A stretch of DNA of 56,517 nucleotides from Eubacteriales bacterium (GTDB lineage Bacteria; Bacillota; Clostridia; Peptostreptococcales; Anaerovoracaceae): NCBI GenBank assembly GCA_028704515.1, contig JAQWFH010000005.1, positions 1-56,517 of the forward strand. Reading direction: 5' to 3'. Under the pieces are notes generated by a model. That model saw only the letters and a list, made by a program, of their open reading frames with translations, made no database searches and was not told the DNA's origin. Of this stretch, positions 16,804 to 25,578 are shown piece after piece; position 1 is the stretch's first letter; each line of letters opens with the position of its first letter. Both the position numbers and the translations under genes were made by a program.

Positions 16804-18052
16804 AAAGGTTAAGGAGAGCAGCTTTAAGCTTGCTTCTCTATCTGCAGACAAAAGAAACGCGGCTCTTAGAGCAATAAAGGATGCCTTGGTCAATCAAAAG
16901 GATAGGATTATCCAAAGCAATAAAGCCGATTTGGAGAGAGCTAAAATCGAAAATATAGCACAGCCCCTGTACAAGCGTCTTAAGTTTGACGAGGATAAGC
17001 TGGCAGAAGTAGTTGGCGGGATAGAAAGCCTTATTGAACTGCCCGATCCTTTATTTGCGACACTTTTGAGAAGGCAGCTTGATGACGGCTTAATCCTAAG
17101 CAAGGAAACTTGTCCAATTGGAGTAATCGGTGTTATTTTTGAATCGAGGCCGGACGCTCTTGTTCAGATATCCGCACTTTGCGTCAAGAGCGGCAACTGC
17201 TCTGTACTGAAGGGCGGAAGTGAGGCGATGCAGACAAACATAACTCTGTTCGAAATCATCAAAGAGGCCGGGCAAAACGCCGGGCTACCGGAGAACTTTA
17301 TTACCCTCATCGAAAGCAGGGAGGGTGTCAATGAAATGCTCAAATGCCATGGAGATATAGACCTCCTTATTCCTAGAGGCTCTAATGAATTTGTTCAATA
17401 TATAATGGAAAATTCGAAGATTCCCGTTATGGGCCATGCTGATGGCATATGTCATGTGTACGTTGATAAGGATGCCGATTTTGCGAAAGCAATTCCGATT
17501 ATTATGGACTCGAAGCTTCAATATGTTGCTGTCTGCAATGCGACCGAGACACTCCTTGTTCACAAGGATGCAGCAGGCATATTGAATATGCTTCAGGAGC
17601 AGGCAAAGGGTAAAATCGAGTTGAGAGGATGCGAAGCCACAAGGAAATATATAGATTGCATTCCTGCAGAGGAGATTGATTTCAATACGGAGTACCTGGA
17701 TGCAATTCTTTCGATAAAGATAGTGGACGATATTCAAGAGGCCGTAAACCATATAAACAGATACGGTTCTCATCACACGGATTGCATCATCACGGAAAAC
17801 GATGATGCGGCGGCCTTTTTCATGGATAATACGGACAGTGCGGGAGTATACCAAAATTGCTCGACGAGGTTTGCTGACGGCTTCCGTTACGGCTTCGGAG
17901 CTGAGGTTGGGGTCAGCACCGGCAAGCTCCACGCAAGAGGGCCTGTAGGTCTGGATGGTCTTGTAACATACAAATACAAGCTCAGAGGAAACGGTCATCT
18001 CGTTGCAGATTATTCGGAAGGAAGAAAGACGTTTAAATTTAAGGATTTTTAG
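16793..18052 (+). CDS. proA: Glutamate-5-semialdehyde dehydrogenase ProA
   Basis: This enzyme reduces glutamyl-5-phosphate to glutamate semialdehyde in proline synthesis. The 419-residue length is normal. It has the ProA-typical segments CPIGVIGVIFESRPDALVQ and LKGGSEA, with the catalytic Cys248 in VAVCNATET, and ends with the conserved VTYKYKLRGNG. An AAGGAG-type site precedes the ATG, which overlaps the end of the phosphoesterase gene by 11 bp. proB is not in the window; proC, the next enzyme, lies 0.7 kb downstream behind a separate gene. A strong terminator follows. Confidence 0.95.
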   Translation: MDYRKVKESSFKLASLSADKRNAALRAIKDALVNQKDRIIQSNKADLERAKIENIAQPLYKRLKFDEDKLAEVVGGIESLIELPDPLFATLLRRQLDDGLILSKETCPIGVIGVIFESRPDALVQISALCVKSGNCSVLKGGSEAMQTNITLFEIIKEAGQNAGLPENFITLIESREGVNEMLKCHGDIDLLIPRGSNEFVQYIMENSKIPVMGHADGICHVYVDKDADFAKAIPIIMDSKLQYVAVCNATETLLVHKDAAGILNMLQEQAKGKIELRGCEATRKYIDCIPAEEIDFNTEYLDAILSIKIVDDIQEAVNHINRYGSHHTDCIITENDDAAAFFMDNTDSAGVYQNCSTRFADGFRYGFGAEVGVSTGKLHARGPVGLDGLVTYKYKLRGNGHLVADYSEGRKTFKFKDF

Positions 18053-18079
18053 GCAAAATAAGAAAAATTAATAAATAAA

Positions 18080-18113
18080 GCAAAATAGACTGCAGGGGAG
18101 CAGTCTATTTTGT
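18080..18113 (+). terminator. Terminator after proA
   Basis: AAAATAGACTGC pairs with GCAGTCTATTTT (12 bp) around AGGGGA, followed by TGTTC. This is a strong stem directly after proA. Confidence 0.85.
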
Positions 18114-18233
18114 TCAAAAGGGGTATTGGGATTAGAGATTAATGAGGTTATCAGGGGGATAACCATGACAATATTCTATCGCATTTACAGAATAAAAGCA
18201 AGCACAAGAATAAAAAAAGATAAAAACGTTTTT

Positions 18234-18261
18234 TTGTCGAATAAAAACGAACGAATACTAT
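18234..18261 (+). promoter_or_regulatory. Possible promoter before spoVS
   Basis: TTGTCG (18234-18239) and TACTAT (18256-18261) are 16 bp apart in an A+T-rich stretch. The match is moderate. spoVS is read by sporulation sigma-H in Bacillus; I could not find a convincing sigma-H box here. Confidence 0.35.
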
Positions 18262-18343
18262 ATAAAAGTGTGGAATACAATAATATAATAATTTTGGTAG
18301 CAAAAATTTAATTATTGAACAAGCAGTTAAGGGGGAAACATTA

Positions 18344-18604
18344 ATGGAAGTATTAAAAGTATCGGCAAAATCAAGTCCAAATTCGGTAGCAGGCGCACTT
18401 GCAGGCGTGTTGAGAGAAAGAGGAGGAGCTGAAATTCAGGCAATAGGAGCCGGAGCGCTGAATCAAGCAGTAAAAGCGGTAGCCATTGCTAGGGGGTTCG
18501 TCGCCCCAGGAGGTATGGATGTCGTATGTGTTCCCGCCTTTACGGACGTTCAAATTGACGGAGAAGAGAGGACGGCGATAAAGCTCATAATTGAGGAAAG
18601 ATAA
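18344..18604 (+). CDS. spoVS: Stage V sporulation protein S (SpoVS)
   Basis: The 86-residue protein matches SpoVS throughout: VLKVSAKSSPNSVAGALAG at the start, then IGAGALNQAVKAVAIARGF and the ending FTDVQIDGEERTAIKLIIEE. SpoVS is a small nucleic-acid-binding protein of the Alba-like fold, needed in Bacillus for spore coat assembly and septation control. Its presence supports a spore-forming lineage, though SpoVS homologues also occur in some non-sporing bacteria. A GGGGG site precedes the ATG. It is a single gene, with a terminator after it. Confidence 0.95.
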   Translation: MEVLKVSAKSSPNSVAGALAGVLRERGGAEIQAIGAGALNQAVKAVAIARGFVAPGGMDVVCVPAFTDVQIDGEERTAIKLIIEER

Positions 18605-18630
18605 AAATAGATAGGAAATATATCTTTTGG

Positions 18631-18660
18631 AAACCGATGCAATGTATCGGTTTTCCTTTA
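18631..18660 (+). terminator. Terminator after spoVS
   Basis: AAACCGAT (18631-18638) pairs with ATCGGTTT (18645-18652) around a short loop, followed by TTCCTTTATTTTT. Confidence 0.85.
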
Positions 18661-18749
18661 TTTTTGCTATTTGACATGTTATAATTTATAAGTTGTAAAC
18701 TATTTTGTTTACGGCATTTCTTATATAATCAAGGTTTAGGAGGAGTATT

Positions 18750-19550
18750 ATGAAATATGGATTTATAGGTGCAGGCAATATGGGCGGCGCTATTCTCAGA
18801 GGAGCACTTAAGGCGGGCGTTTTCAAGGCTGCGGATGTCAATGTTTTCGATGCCGACAAAGTAAAGCTTTCGGAGCTTGAGAAATCATTGGGAATAAACG
18901 TAAGCGATAATATTGCCCAAACTGTCGCGTCTAGCGATGTTATAATACTCGCGGTAAAGCCTCAAATATTCGAATTAGTTTTGCCCGAAGCAGCAGCATC
19001 TATTACCGAGGATAAAATCGTAATATCAATGGCAGCGGGTGTCAGTATAAATTACATAGAAAATATGCTGGGAGATTCGTCAAAGGTAATAAGAATCATG
19101 CCGAATACCCCGGCGCAGGTAGGGCTTTCGATGACAGCTGTGTCTAGGAATGTCAATATAACGGATGAAGATATGGCCGTTGCATGGGAGATTTTTAAAG
19201 GTATAGGGTTTGCTGAAGAAATTGACGAAAGTCTTATGGATTGCGTAATTGGAACCTCGGGGAGCAGCCCGGCATTTACATATATGTATATAGAGAGCCT
19301 TGTAAATGCGGCAGTGGAGCATGGCATGGAATACGAGAAAGCTGTGAAATTTGTTTGCAGAAGCGTTATCGGCGCTGCAGAAATGGTGTTGCAATCAGAT
19401 ATAGATATAGAGCAGCTGAGGATAAATGTATGCTCGCCCGGCGGAACTACAATAGAAGGTGTAAATGCGTTGTTTGATGCAGGCTTTGGAGACATTGTAA
19501 AATCAGCGTTCCGAGCTTCTGCGGAAAAATCAAAGAGCATGACTAAATAA
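18750..19550 (+). CDS. proC: Pyrroline-5-carboxylate reductase ProC
   Basis: ProC carries out the last step of proline synthesis, reducing pyrroline-5-carboxylate with NAD(P)H. The 266 residues begin with the Rossmann loop FIGAGNMGGAIL, and the C-terminal half has the ProC signature (VCSPGGTTIEGVNAL). The ATG follows AGGAGGAG. A TTGACA at 18672-18677 lies upstream but no well-spaced -10 is clear. nudF follows 31 bp later, probably in the same transcript. Confidence 0.95.
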   Translation: MKYGFIGAGNMGGAILRGALKAGVFKAADVNVFDADKVKLSELEKSLGINVSDNIAQTVASSDVIILAVKPQIFELVLPEAAASITEDKIVISMAAGVSINYIENMLGDSSKVIRIMPNTPAQVGLSMTAVSRNVNITDEDMAVAWEIFKGIGFAEEIDESLMDCVIGTSGSSPAFTYMYIESLVNAAVEHGMEYEKAVKFVCRSVIGAAEMVLQSDIDIEQLRINVCSPGGTTIEGVNALFDAGFGDIVKSAFRASAEKSKSMTK

Positions 19551-19581
19551 TTGTAGGATATCGGGAAGGTAGAAAGAAGTA

Positions 19582-20130
19582 ATGACTTTTGAAGAAAAGG
19601 TGCTTAAAAGCAACAGAATATATGAAGGAAAAGTAGTAAACCTTAGGTGCGATGAGGTAATAAATGTGTCCGGGAGGCTCGCGCAGAGGGAGATTGTTGA
19701 GCACAATGGGGGAGCAGCCCTCGTCGTTTTCACAGATCAAAAGAAATTTGTGATGGTCAAGCAATATCGCAATGCACCGGGGAAGATTCTTATAGAAACA
19801 CCGGCGGGAAAGACGGATGGTAACGAAGACCCATATGAGACAGCTGTCCGTGAACTACGGGAAGAAACCGGTTACACGGCAGGCAGAATTGAAAAGCTCG
19901 CCTCTATGTACGCATCACCGGGTTACTGTGAGGAATTCCTCCATATATACCTTTGCATGGAATTGAGCTCGGGGCAAACAGAATTTGATGAATCCGAGGC
20001 GATAGACATATGCGAATATACGGCATCTGAAATTCTTTCCATGATAGAGCTGGGACAGATAGAGGATGCGAAAACTATTGCCGGTTTCTTTTTAGCTAAA
20101 TATAAGCTAGAGCAATCAGGGCTTCTATAG
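19582..20130 (+). CDS. nudF: NUDIX hydrolase, ADP-ribose pyrophosphatase type
   Basis: The 182-residue protein has a perfect NUDIX box, G-x5-E-x7-REUxEExGU, at residues 76-98 (GKTDGNEDP to EETGY). The preceding YRNAPGKILIETPAGK segment is typical of ADP-ribose pyrophosphatases, which hydrolyse ADP-ribose to AMP and ribose 5-phosphate. The ribosome-binding site is weak. Its last 35 bp overlap the 3' end of the spoIIM-like gene on the other strand. The order nudF, spoIIM, xerD resembles the Bacillus nudF-spoIIM-ripX region, which supports the naming. Confidence 0.88.
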   Translation: MTFEEKVLKSNRIYEGKVVNLRCDEVINVSGRLAQREIVEHNGGAALVVFTDQKKFVMVKQYRNAPGKILIETPAGKTDGNEDPYETAVRELREETGYTAGRIEKLASMYASPGYCEEFLHIYLCMELSSGQTEFDESEAIDICEYTASEILSMIELGQIEDAKTIAGFFLAKYKLEQSGLL

Positions 20131-20674
20131 CGCATCCAAAAAAGATTACGGCAGCAAATATTAAATTTGTTATAAGGTAGCGTCTTCCGGTTCTACGGAG
20201 GCCGCTATTTATTTTTCCTCTCTTATTTCGAAGCGCGAGAATGGAATCAATGCCGTATTGCTGAGCCGAGGCGGCAGCAAGTATGAATACAGGGATGATT
20301 ATGATATTTTGAGGAAGCATTGTTAAGCATAGGGAAGCCGCACCCTTTAGAGCGAAACTGTCAATAATTATGCTTGCTGTAAAGCCGAGAGCCGCTCCTT
20401 TATAAAGCAGCACGGCGTAGGCGGCCGGAAAACCGATAGCTGAAAGGCCGAACATAAATATCAGCAATAGCAACAATAAATTTCCGGCTGCTGATGACAG
20501 GAACGGCGCAGGATATGAAATAGAGAATTCGCCGGTTTGAAAAAGGTAATTGCTCAGAAAATTCGCCATTTGCAGCTTATCCTGCGGATTCATAAAAATC
20601 TCAAGAAATACCCCGGAGGATATTCCTACCAGGAAAATAAACGCTGAAAATATTATAGTTTTATTTTTGCCCAT
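20096..20674 (-). CDS. spoIIM: Stage II sporulation protein M (SpoIIM) family membrane protein
   Basis: The 192-residue protein has about five membrane helices. It contains the family pattern of a conserved LLLLLIFMFGLSAIGFPAAYAVLLYKGAALGF-type helix pair, here around residues 70-100, and LPQNIIIIPVFILAAASA. SpoIIM works with SpoIID and SpoIIP in peptidoglycan remodelling during forespore engulfment. AAAGGA lies just before the ATG. Unlike Bacillus, where spoIIM runs in a more scattered order, here it is convergent with nudF and overlaps its end by 35 bp. It could be a paralogue, since SpoIIM-like proteins are also found outside sporulation. Confidence 0.82.
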   Translation of the reverse strand: MGKNKTIIFSAFIFLVGISSGVFLEIFMNPQDKLQMANFLSNYLFQTGEFSISYPAPFLSSAAGNLLLLLLIFMFGLSAIGFPAAYAVLLYKGAALGFTASIIIDSFALKGAASLCLTMLPQNIIIIPVFILAAASAQQYGIDSILALRNKRGKINSGLRRTGRRYLITNLIFAAVIFFGCAIEALIALAYI

Positions 20675-20766
20675 GGCTTTTCCTTTACTCCTTAAATGCT
20701 TGTATAAAATAATATGCGTGAGAATGAACTTTATCCCAAATTATAATTTTTTATAAGGTCATGTTA

Positions 20767-20794
20767 TTGAAAAGAACAACCGATGTGATATAAT
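20767..20794 (+). promoter_or_regulatory. Promoter giving a leaderless recombinase transcript
   Basis: TTGAAA (20767-20772), a 16-bp spacer and TATAAT (20789-20794), with an extended -10 TG at 20786-20787. The usual start position is 20801, the A of the ATG. Confidence 0.75.
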
Positions 20795-20800
20795 CTACAT

Positions 20801-21679
20801 ATGTACATTAACGAATACTTAGCGCATCTGAAAAAAGAAAAAAAAATGACAGAAAATACAATTGAAGCATACAAGCGAGATATGCTTCATTTTGTGCAGT
20901 TTATAAACAGTCGCGGTATTGATTCCGTTAAAGACATAGGAAATGCCGAGATCGTAGGTTATGTTATTGAATTGAAAAATAAAAATCGCTCCGCATCCAC
21001 CATTAACAGAAAATTGGCTTCGCTGAGGTCGTATTTTAGATACAATCTGTCAAAGGGGAGGATATCTACGAATCCTACGGAAGGTATAAAAACGCCGAAA
21101 ATGCAGAAAAAGGACATTGTATACCTCACGATTGAAGAGATGGACAACGTGCTTGCAATACCCGATGATACAGTTAAGGGCAAACGAGATAAGGCAATTT
21201 TGGAATTAATGTATGCGACGGGAATACGAGTGAGCGAATTGATTGAGATAAAGGTGCAAGATATAAACTTAAGGATAGGATTCCTGTCCTGCTATGCACC
21301 TGGCAGCAAACCTAGGATAATACCATTAGGTAGGCCAGCCAGAGCGGCAATTGAGGAATATATATACGATGCACGGCCCGAGATTAAAAAAAATAATGAT
21401 ACTGAGATTTTATTCCTTAACTATAAAGGGGATAAATTTACTCGACAAGGTCTTTGGAAATTGATAAAGCAATATGCTAAGCTGGCAGGAATTGAGACGG
21501 AAATAACGCCGCAAATATTTAGAAATTCCTTTGCGGTTCACATGATACAAAACGGAGCGGATTTAAAATCGCTTCAAGAGCTTCTGGGGCATGAGGATAT
21601 AGCTGCAACGCAAATATATCTTTCTGTGACGAAGAACAAGATAAAAGAGGTATATGATAACGCACATCCGAGGGCATAA
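20801..21679 (+). CDS. XerD-like tyrosine recombinase with altered active site
   Basis: The 292-residue protein has the XerC/D layout: an N-terminal SAM-like core-binding domain (about 1-85) and a C-terminal catalytic domain. It keeps Arg143 (GIRVSEL), Arg241, His264 (LLGHED) and the nucleophile Tyr273 (TQIYLS), and ends with the XerD-like YDNAHPRA. The box II His of HxxR is replaced by Gln238 (TPQIFR), and the following RHSFA is RNSFA. The chromosomal position after spoIIM matches Bacillus ripX/xerD, so it may be the dimer-resolution recombinase or a diverged paralogue. No ribosome-binding site is visible; the transcript appears leaderless. Confidence 0.8.
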   Translation: MYINEYLAHLKKEKKMTENTIEAYKRDMLHFVQFINSRGIDSVKDIGNAEIVGYVIELKNKNRSASTINRKLASLRSYFRYNLSKGRISTNPTEGIKTPKMQKKDIVYLTIEEMDNVLAIPDDTVKGKRDKAILELMYATGIRVSELIEIKVQDINLRIGFLSCYAPGSKPRIIPLGRPARAAIEEYIYDARPEIKKNNDTEILFLNYKGDKFTRQGLWKLIKQYAKLAGIETEITPQIFRNSFAVHMIQNGADLKSLQELLGHEDIAATQIYLSVTKNKIKEVYDNAHPRA

Positions 21680-21707
21680 ACACTAAGGAGAATTTCAGAC
21701 AAACAGC

Positions 21708-21736
21708 TTGCATCCTTGCAACAGTTGTGTTAGAAT
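21708..21736 (+). promoter_or_regulatory. Promoter of rplS
   Basis: TTGCAT (21708-21713), a 17-bp spacer and TAGAAT (21731-21736). The predicted start is near 21743, giving an 80-nt leader before rplS. Confidence 0.7.
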
Positions 21737-21742
21737 ATAAAA

Positions 21743-21800
21743 GTTATTACGGACGTTCCTCTGATCGCAGTTTGCGTATGTTGGACTCATGAACGTCTTG
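21743..21800 (+). ncRNA. Ribosomal protein L19 leader
   Basis: GACGTTC (21752-21758) pairs with GAACGTC (21791-21797), enclosing an internal region with CTGATCGCAG and TTGGACTCATG. Position, size and closing stem fit the L19 leader known upstream of Firmicutes rplS, which is thought to bind L19 for autoregulation. A covariance-model search would settle it. Confidence 0.65.
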
Positions 21801-21822
21801 GGAAGGAAGGAGGAAACAGAAA

Positions 21823-22164
21823 ATGGATATTTTAAGTGCAATTACACAGGAATATAAAAGAGATGATTTGCCGAAATTCAATGTAGGAGATACAGTGAAG
21901 GTTCACATAAAAATCAAAGAGGGAGCTAGAGAAAGAACTCAGATTTTTGAAGGATTTGTATTGAAGAGACAGAACGGCGGCATCAATGAAACTTTTACAG
22001 TGAGAAGAATTGCTTCAGGTGTAGGAGTTGAAAAGACTTTCCCTCTTCATTCACCTAGAATCGAAAAGATTGAAGTAGTAAGAAAAGGATCTGTAAGAAG
22101 AGCAAAGCTTAATTATATGCGTGAAAGAACAGGTAAGGCTGCAAAGATCAAGAGCAAAAATTAA
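21823..22164 (+). CDS. rplS: 50S ribosomal protein L19
   Basis: The 113-residue sequence matches L19 over its whole length, with [16 protein letters not shown] near the start and [17 protein letters not shown], the most conserved block. L19 lies at the 30S-50S interface. A strong GGAAGGAAGGAGG site precedes the ATG. It has its own promoter and leader and is followed by a terminator, so it is a single-gene unit ahead of rbgA. Confidence 0.98.
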   Translation: MDILSAITQEYKRDDLPKFNVGDTVKVHIKIKEGARERTQIFEGFVLKRQNGGINETFTVRRIASGVGVEKTFPLHSPRIEKIEVVRKGSVRRAKLNYMRERTGKAAKIKSKN

Positions 22165-22181
22165 GGTGGGCGCAAATTGCA

Positions 22182-22212
22182 AGAGCTGTCTCAATAGAGA
22201 CAGCTCTATTTA
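22182..22212 (+). terminator. Terminator after rplS
   Basis: AGAGCTGTCTC (22182-22192) and GAGACAGCTCT (22197-22207) form an 11-bp stem with an AATA loop, followed by ATTTATT. Confidence 0.88.
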
Positions 22213-22230
22213 TTATAACAAGGAGATAAG

Positions 22231-23118
22231 ATGATAGAGAACATCAATTGGTACCCGGGTCATATGAAAAAAACACGCGAGCTTATAGAGGAAAATTTGA
22301 AGCTCATCGATGTTGTCGTGGAGGTAATCGATGCAAGAATACCGCTATCAAGCAGAAATCCTATCATCGATGAAATAGTCAAAAGAAAATCACGGATAAT
22401 CGTCATGAATAAGAGCGATCTTTCCGATGACGGGGAGACGGCAAAATGGATATCCCATTTTGGCGGAAGAGAAAATGCAATAGAGATGAACTGTATGAGC
22501 GGTAGCGGTAAAAAACAACTTGTTGCGCGGTTGGACAGGCTTCAGGAAAAAAAGAACGAAGGGCAGCTCCGCCACAAGCCTCTTCGTATTATGATTGTCG
22601 GTGTTCCCAATGTCGGCAAATCATCACTCATAAATAGGCTAATGGGTAAAAAGAGCGCAAAAATCGGAGATAGACCGGGGGTTACAAGAGGCAAGCAATG
22701 GTTGGTGCTTGAAAACAATATGCAGCTTCTCGATACACCGGGGATACTTTGGCCGAAATTTGAAGATCCGCAGGTTGGGTTAAACCTTGCATTTTGCGGT
22801 TCTATACGAGATGAAATCCTTGACACATCCACCTTGGCTCTCGAGCTCATACAATTTCTCGCAAAGAATTACACTGAGGATTTATTAAAGAGATATAATT
22901 TGAGCGAAATGCCGGATGAAGAAGAATTGCTGGACGAAGATGGCATGGAAATTTCGCAGGGGCTTGCCCTTATGAATGCAATCAGCCTCAAGAGGGGATT
23001 CATATTGCCAGGCAAAAAAATTGACTATGAGCGGGCGGGAAGAACGATTCTCGATGAATTCAGAGCGGGTCTTATAGGAAGAATCACACTTGAAAGCCCA
23101 GAGGATTTGCTTCGATGA
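22231..23118 (+). CDS. rbgA: Ribosome biogenesis GTPase RbgA (YlqF)
   Basis: RbgA is a circularly permuted GTPase required for late 50S assembly. The 295-residue protein starts NWYPGHMKKTRE, the family signature. The motifs run in permuted order: G4 NKSDL (about residue 60), then G1 GVPNVGKSSL (about 128), then G3 DTPGILWP. The C-terminal helical ANTAR-like part is present. AAGGAG precedes the ATG. It overlaps rnhB by 4 bp (ATGA), and the order rplS-rbgA-rnhB is conserved in Firmicutes. Confidence 0.95.
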   Translation: MIENINWYPGHMKKTRELIEENLKLIDVVVEVIDARIPLSSRNPIIDEIVKRKSRIIVMNKSDLSDDGETAKWISHFGGRENAIEMNCMSGSGKKQLVARLDRLQEKKNEGQLRHKPLRIMIVGVPNVGKSSLINRLMGKKSAKIGDRPGVTRGKQWLVLENNMQLLDTPGILWPKFEDPQVGLNLAFCGSIRDEILDTSTLALELIQFLAKNYTEDLLKRYNLSEMPDEEELLDEDGMEISQGLALMNAISLKRGFILPGKKIDYERAGRTILDEFRAGLIGRITLESPEDLLR

Positions 23119-23780
23119 AAAAAAGTGAAAGAATACAAATGATGACCGCAAGATTTGCCGAGATGAGAAGGTATGAAGAGCAGCTATGGCAAAGAGGCAT
23201 AGAATATATTGCAGGAGTTGACGAGGTGGGCAGAGGACCGCTCGCCGGACCGGTAGTTGCAGCTGCCGTAATTCTTCCTTATGACTTTGATGAAATAGAG
23301 GTCAACGATTCCAAAAAATTGTCCGAAAAAAAGAGAGAAGAATTATACATTAAAATTGAAAAAAAGGCTATTGCTATAGGCATCGGCATGAAAGATAATT
23401 TATATATAGATAAAGCCAATATTTTGCAAGCAACAAAGGTTGCCATGCTTGAAGCACTTACTGAAGCCGAAAAACAATTGACGGAATCAGGCAAGAAGCT
23501 CGAACATATACTGATAGATGCGGTCAGGCTTGAATCGGCGAAGATTCCTCAGACTTCGATTATAAAGGGAGATGCAAGCTCAATATCGATTGCGGCTGCC
23601 TCTATAATAGCGAAAGTTACAAGAGACCGTATGATGCGGGAATACCATAAGCAATATCCAGGGTATGCATTTGAAAGTAACAAGGGATATGGTACAAAAG
23701 CCCATTATGAAGGGCTTAGTGAGATAGGAATGTGCCCGATACACAGAAAGACTTTCCTCAGGAATTTGCGCATGAAATAA
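23115..23780 (+). CDS. rnhB: Ribonuclease HII
   Basis: RNase HII removes ribonucleotides from DNA and cleaves RNA-DNA hybrids. Of the 221 residues, the catalytic acids are Asp36 and Glu37 (GVDEVGRGPLAGPVV), Asp135 (LIDAV) and Asp153 (KGDASSISIAAASIIAK). The C-terminal HRKTF motif is also present. It starts inside the rbgA stop codon overlap, so translation is coupled. A promoter for fhs follows about 35 bp after its end. Confidence 0.95.
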   Translation: MKKSERIQMMTARFAEMRRYEEQLWQRGIEYIAGVDEVGRGPLAGPVVAAAVILPYDFDEIEVNDSKKLSEKKREELYIKIEKKAIAIGIGMKDNLYIDKANILQATKVAMLEALTEAEKQLTESGKKLEHILIDAVRLESAKIPQTSIIKGDASSISIAAASIIAKVTRDRMMREYHKQYPGYAFESNKGYGTKAHYEGLSEIGMCPIHRKTFLRNLRMK

Positions 23781-23814
23781 AAAAGCTCATGCATATGATA
23801 ATTTTATTTATGTA

Positions 23815-23843
23815 TGGACAAAGTAAAATGAAAAAGATATAAT
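23815..23843 (+). promoter_or_regulatory. Promoter of fhs-folD
   Basis: TGGACA (23815-23820), 17 bp, then TATAAT (23838-23843). The predicted start is near 23850, about 35 nt before the fhs ATG. Confidence 0.75.
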
Positions 23844-23884
23844 TTATAATAATTAATGATTCTATAAATTCAGGAGGATGTCAC

Positions 23885-25561
23885 ATGGTATACAAAAGCG
23901 ATATTGAAATTGCTCAATCGGCGGAAATCAAGAACATTCGTGAAATTGCAAAGGTCGCGGGCGTTGATGAAACATATCTGGAGCAATACGGAAATCACAA
24001 GGCAAAGGTTGATTACAATATTTTGAAAAATAAGGGAGAGCAACCTGACGGAAAGCTCATTTTAGTTACGGCTATTTCACCTACCCCTGCGGGCGAAGGG
24101 AAGACAACTACAACTGTCGGACTTGCCGACGGAATGAGAGCGCTCAATAAAAATACAATTGTAGCACTGCGTGAGCCTTCACTCGGTCCTGTGTTCGGTG
24201 TCAAGGGCGGTGCAGCCGGCGGCGGATATGCGCAGGTCATTCCCATGGAAGATATCAACCTTCACTTTACGGGAGATTTTCATGCCATCGGAGCTGCGAA
24301 CAATCTGATTGCGGCTATGCTTGACAACCACATTCAGCATGGGAATGCATTGGGAATAGATACGAGAAAAATCACATGGAAGCGCTGCATGGATATGAAC
24401 GACAGACAGCTCCGCTTCATTGTAAACGGTCTCGGCGGCAAACCGAATGGAACACCGAGAGAGGATGGCTTTGACATTACTGTTGCGAGTGAAATCATGG
24501 CGGTGCTTTGCCTGTCGAGCGATATAACGGATCTCAAAGAAAGGCTTGCACGCATAATTATAGGATATAGCTATGACGATAAGCCTGTTACAGTAAAAGA
24601 CATAAACGCGCATGGGGCTGCTGCAGCACTCTTAAAGGATGCGCTGAAGCCTAATTTAGTACAGACCTTGGAGCATACGCCTGCATTCATTCACGGCGGG
24701 CCGTTTGCAAACATTGCTCATGGCTGCAACTCAATCATGGCCACAAAGATAGCACTGAAGCTTGCGGATTACGTTGTGACTGAGGCTGGATTTGGAGCGG
24801 ACCTTGGTGCAGAGAAGTTTCTGGATATAAAATGCAGAATATGCGGCTTGAAGCCGAGCGCCGTAGTAATAGTTGCGACGGTAAGAGCACTCAAGCATCA
24901 CGGAGGCGTTGCAAAGGCGAATCTGGGAAACGAGAATTTGGAAGCACTCGAAAGAGGACTCCCAAACCTCATGAAGCATGTTGAAAATATTACAGACGTT
25001 TATGGACTTCCTACAGTAGTTGCGATAAATCGCTTCCCGACCGACACGGAAGAGGAGCTCAAGCTAGTAGAAGAAAAATGTAAGGCGGTTGGTGTAAATG
25101 TTGCATTATCCGAGGTGTGGGGAAAAGGTGGACAGGGTGCTATTACTCTTGCCGAGGAAGTTATAAGACTTTGCGATGAGCCTTCAGACTTTAGATATTG
25201 TTATGATGAAAGTTTGTCGATAGAAGAAAAAATAAGAACTATTGCTAAGAGAATTTACGGCGCTGCTGATATAAATATCCTTCCGCCAGCTAAAAAAGAG
25301 ATGGATAAACTGACATCTCTGGGATTTGGCAATTTGCCGATTTGCATGGCTAAAACACAGTACAGCTTCTCGGACGATGCCACTCTGCTCGGCGCTCCGA
25401 AGGATTTCATCCTGACAGTTAGGAATATTAAAGTTTCCGCAGGTGCCGGATTTATCGTTGCACTTACGGGAGATATAATGACAATGCCGGGACTTCCAAA
25501 AGTACCTGCGGCCGAAAGAATAGATGTCGATATTGAAGGAAAGATCAGCGGATTGTTTTAA
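23885..25561 (+). CDS. fhs: Formate--tetrahydrofolate ligase
   Basis: This enzyme makes 10-formyl-THF from formate, THF and ATP, the first step of the methyl branch of the Wood-Ljungdahl pathway and also used in purine synthesis. The 558-residue length is normal. The ATP-binding loop [10 protein letters not shown] is at about 67-76, and the conserved [21 protein letters not shown] and [13 protein letters not shown] segments are present. CAGGAGG precedes the ATG. folD starts 17 bp downstream, making a two-gene one-carbon operon beside cooS. Confidence 0.97.
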   Translation: MVYKSDIEIAQSAEIKNIREIAKVAGVDETYLEQYGNHKAKVDYNILKNKGEQPDGKLILVTAISPTPAGEGKTTTTVGLADGMRALNKNTIVALREPSLGPVFGVKGGAAGGGYAQVIPMEDINLHFTGDFHAIGAANNLIAAMLDNHIQHGNALGIDTRKITWKRCMDMNDRQLRFIVNGLGGKPNGTPREDGFDITVASEIMAVLCLSSDITDLKERLARIIIGYSYDDKPVTVKDINAHGAAAALLKDALKPNLVQTLEHTPAFIHGGPFANIAHGCNSIMATKIALKLADYVVTEAGFGADLGAEKFLDIKCRICGLKPSAVVIVATVRALKHHGGVAKANLGNENLEALERGLPNLMKHVENITDVYGLPTVVAINRFPTDTEEELKLVEEKCKAVGVNVALSEVWGKGGQGAITLAEEVIRLCDEPSDFRYCYDESLSIEEKIRTIAKRIYGAADINILPPAKKEMDKLTSLGFGNLPICMAKTQYSFSDDATLLGAPKDFILTVRNIKVSAGAGFIVALTGDIMTMPGLPKVPAAERIDVDIEGKISGLF

Positions 25562-25578
25562 TTAACAAGGAGAGAATA

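Noticed and set aside
18126..18311. 61-codon open frame between proA and spoVS
   Set aside because: It starts with TTG, has no ribosome-binding site, shows an A/T-driven residue make-up and lies in the probable spoVS promoter region.
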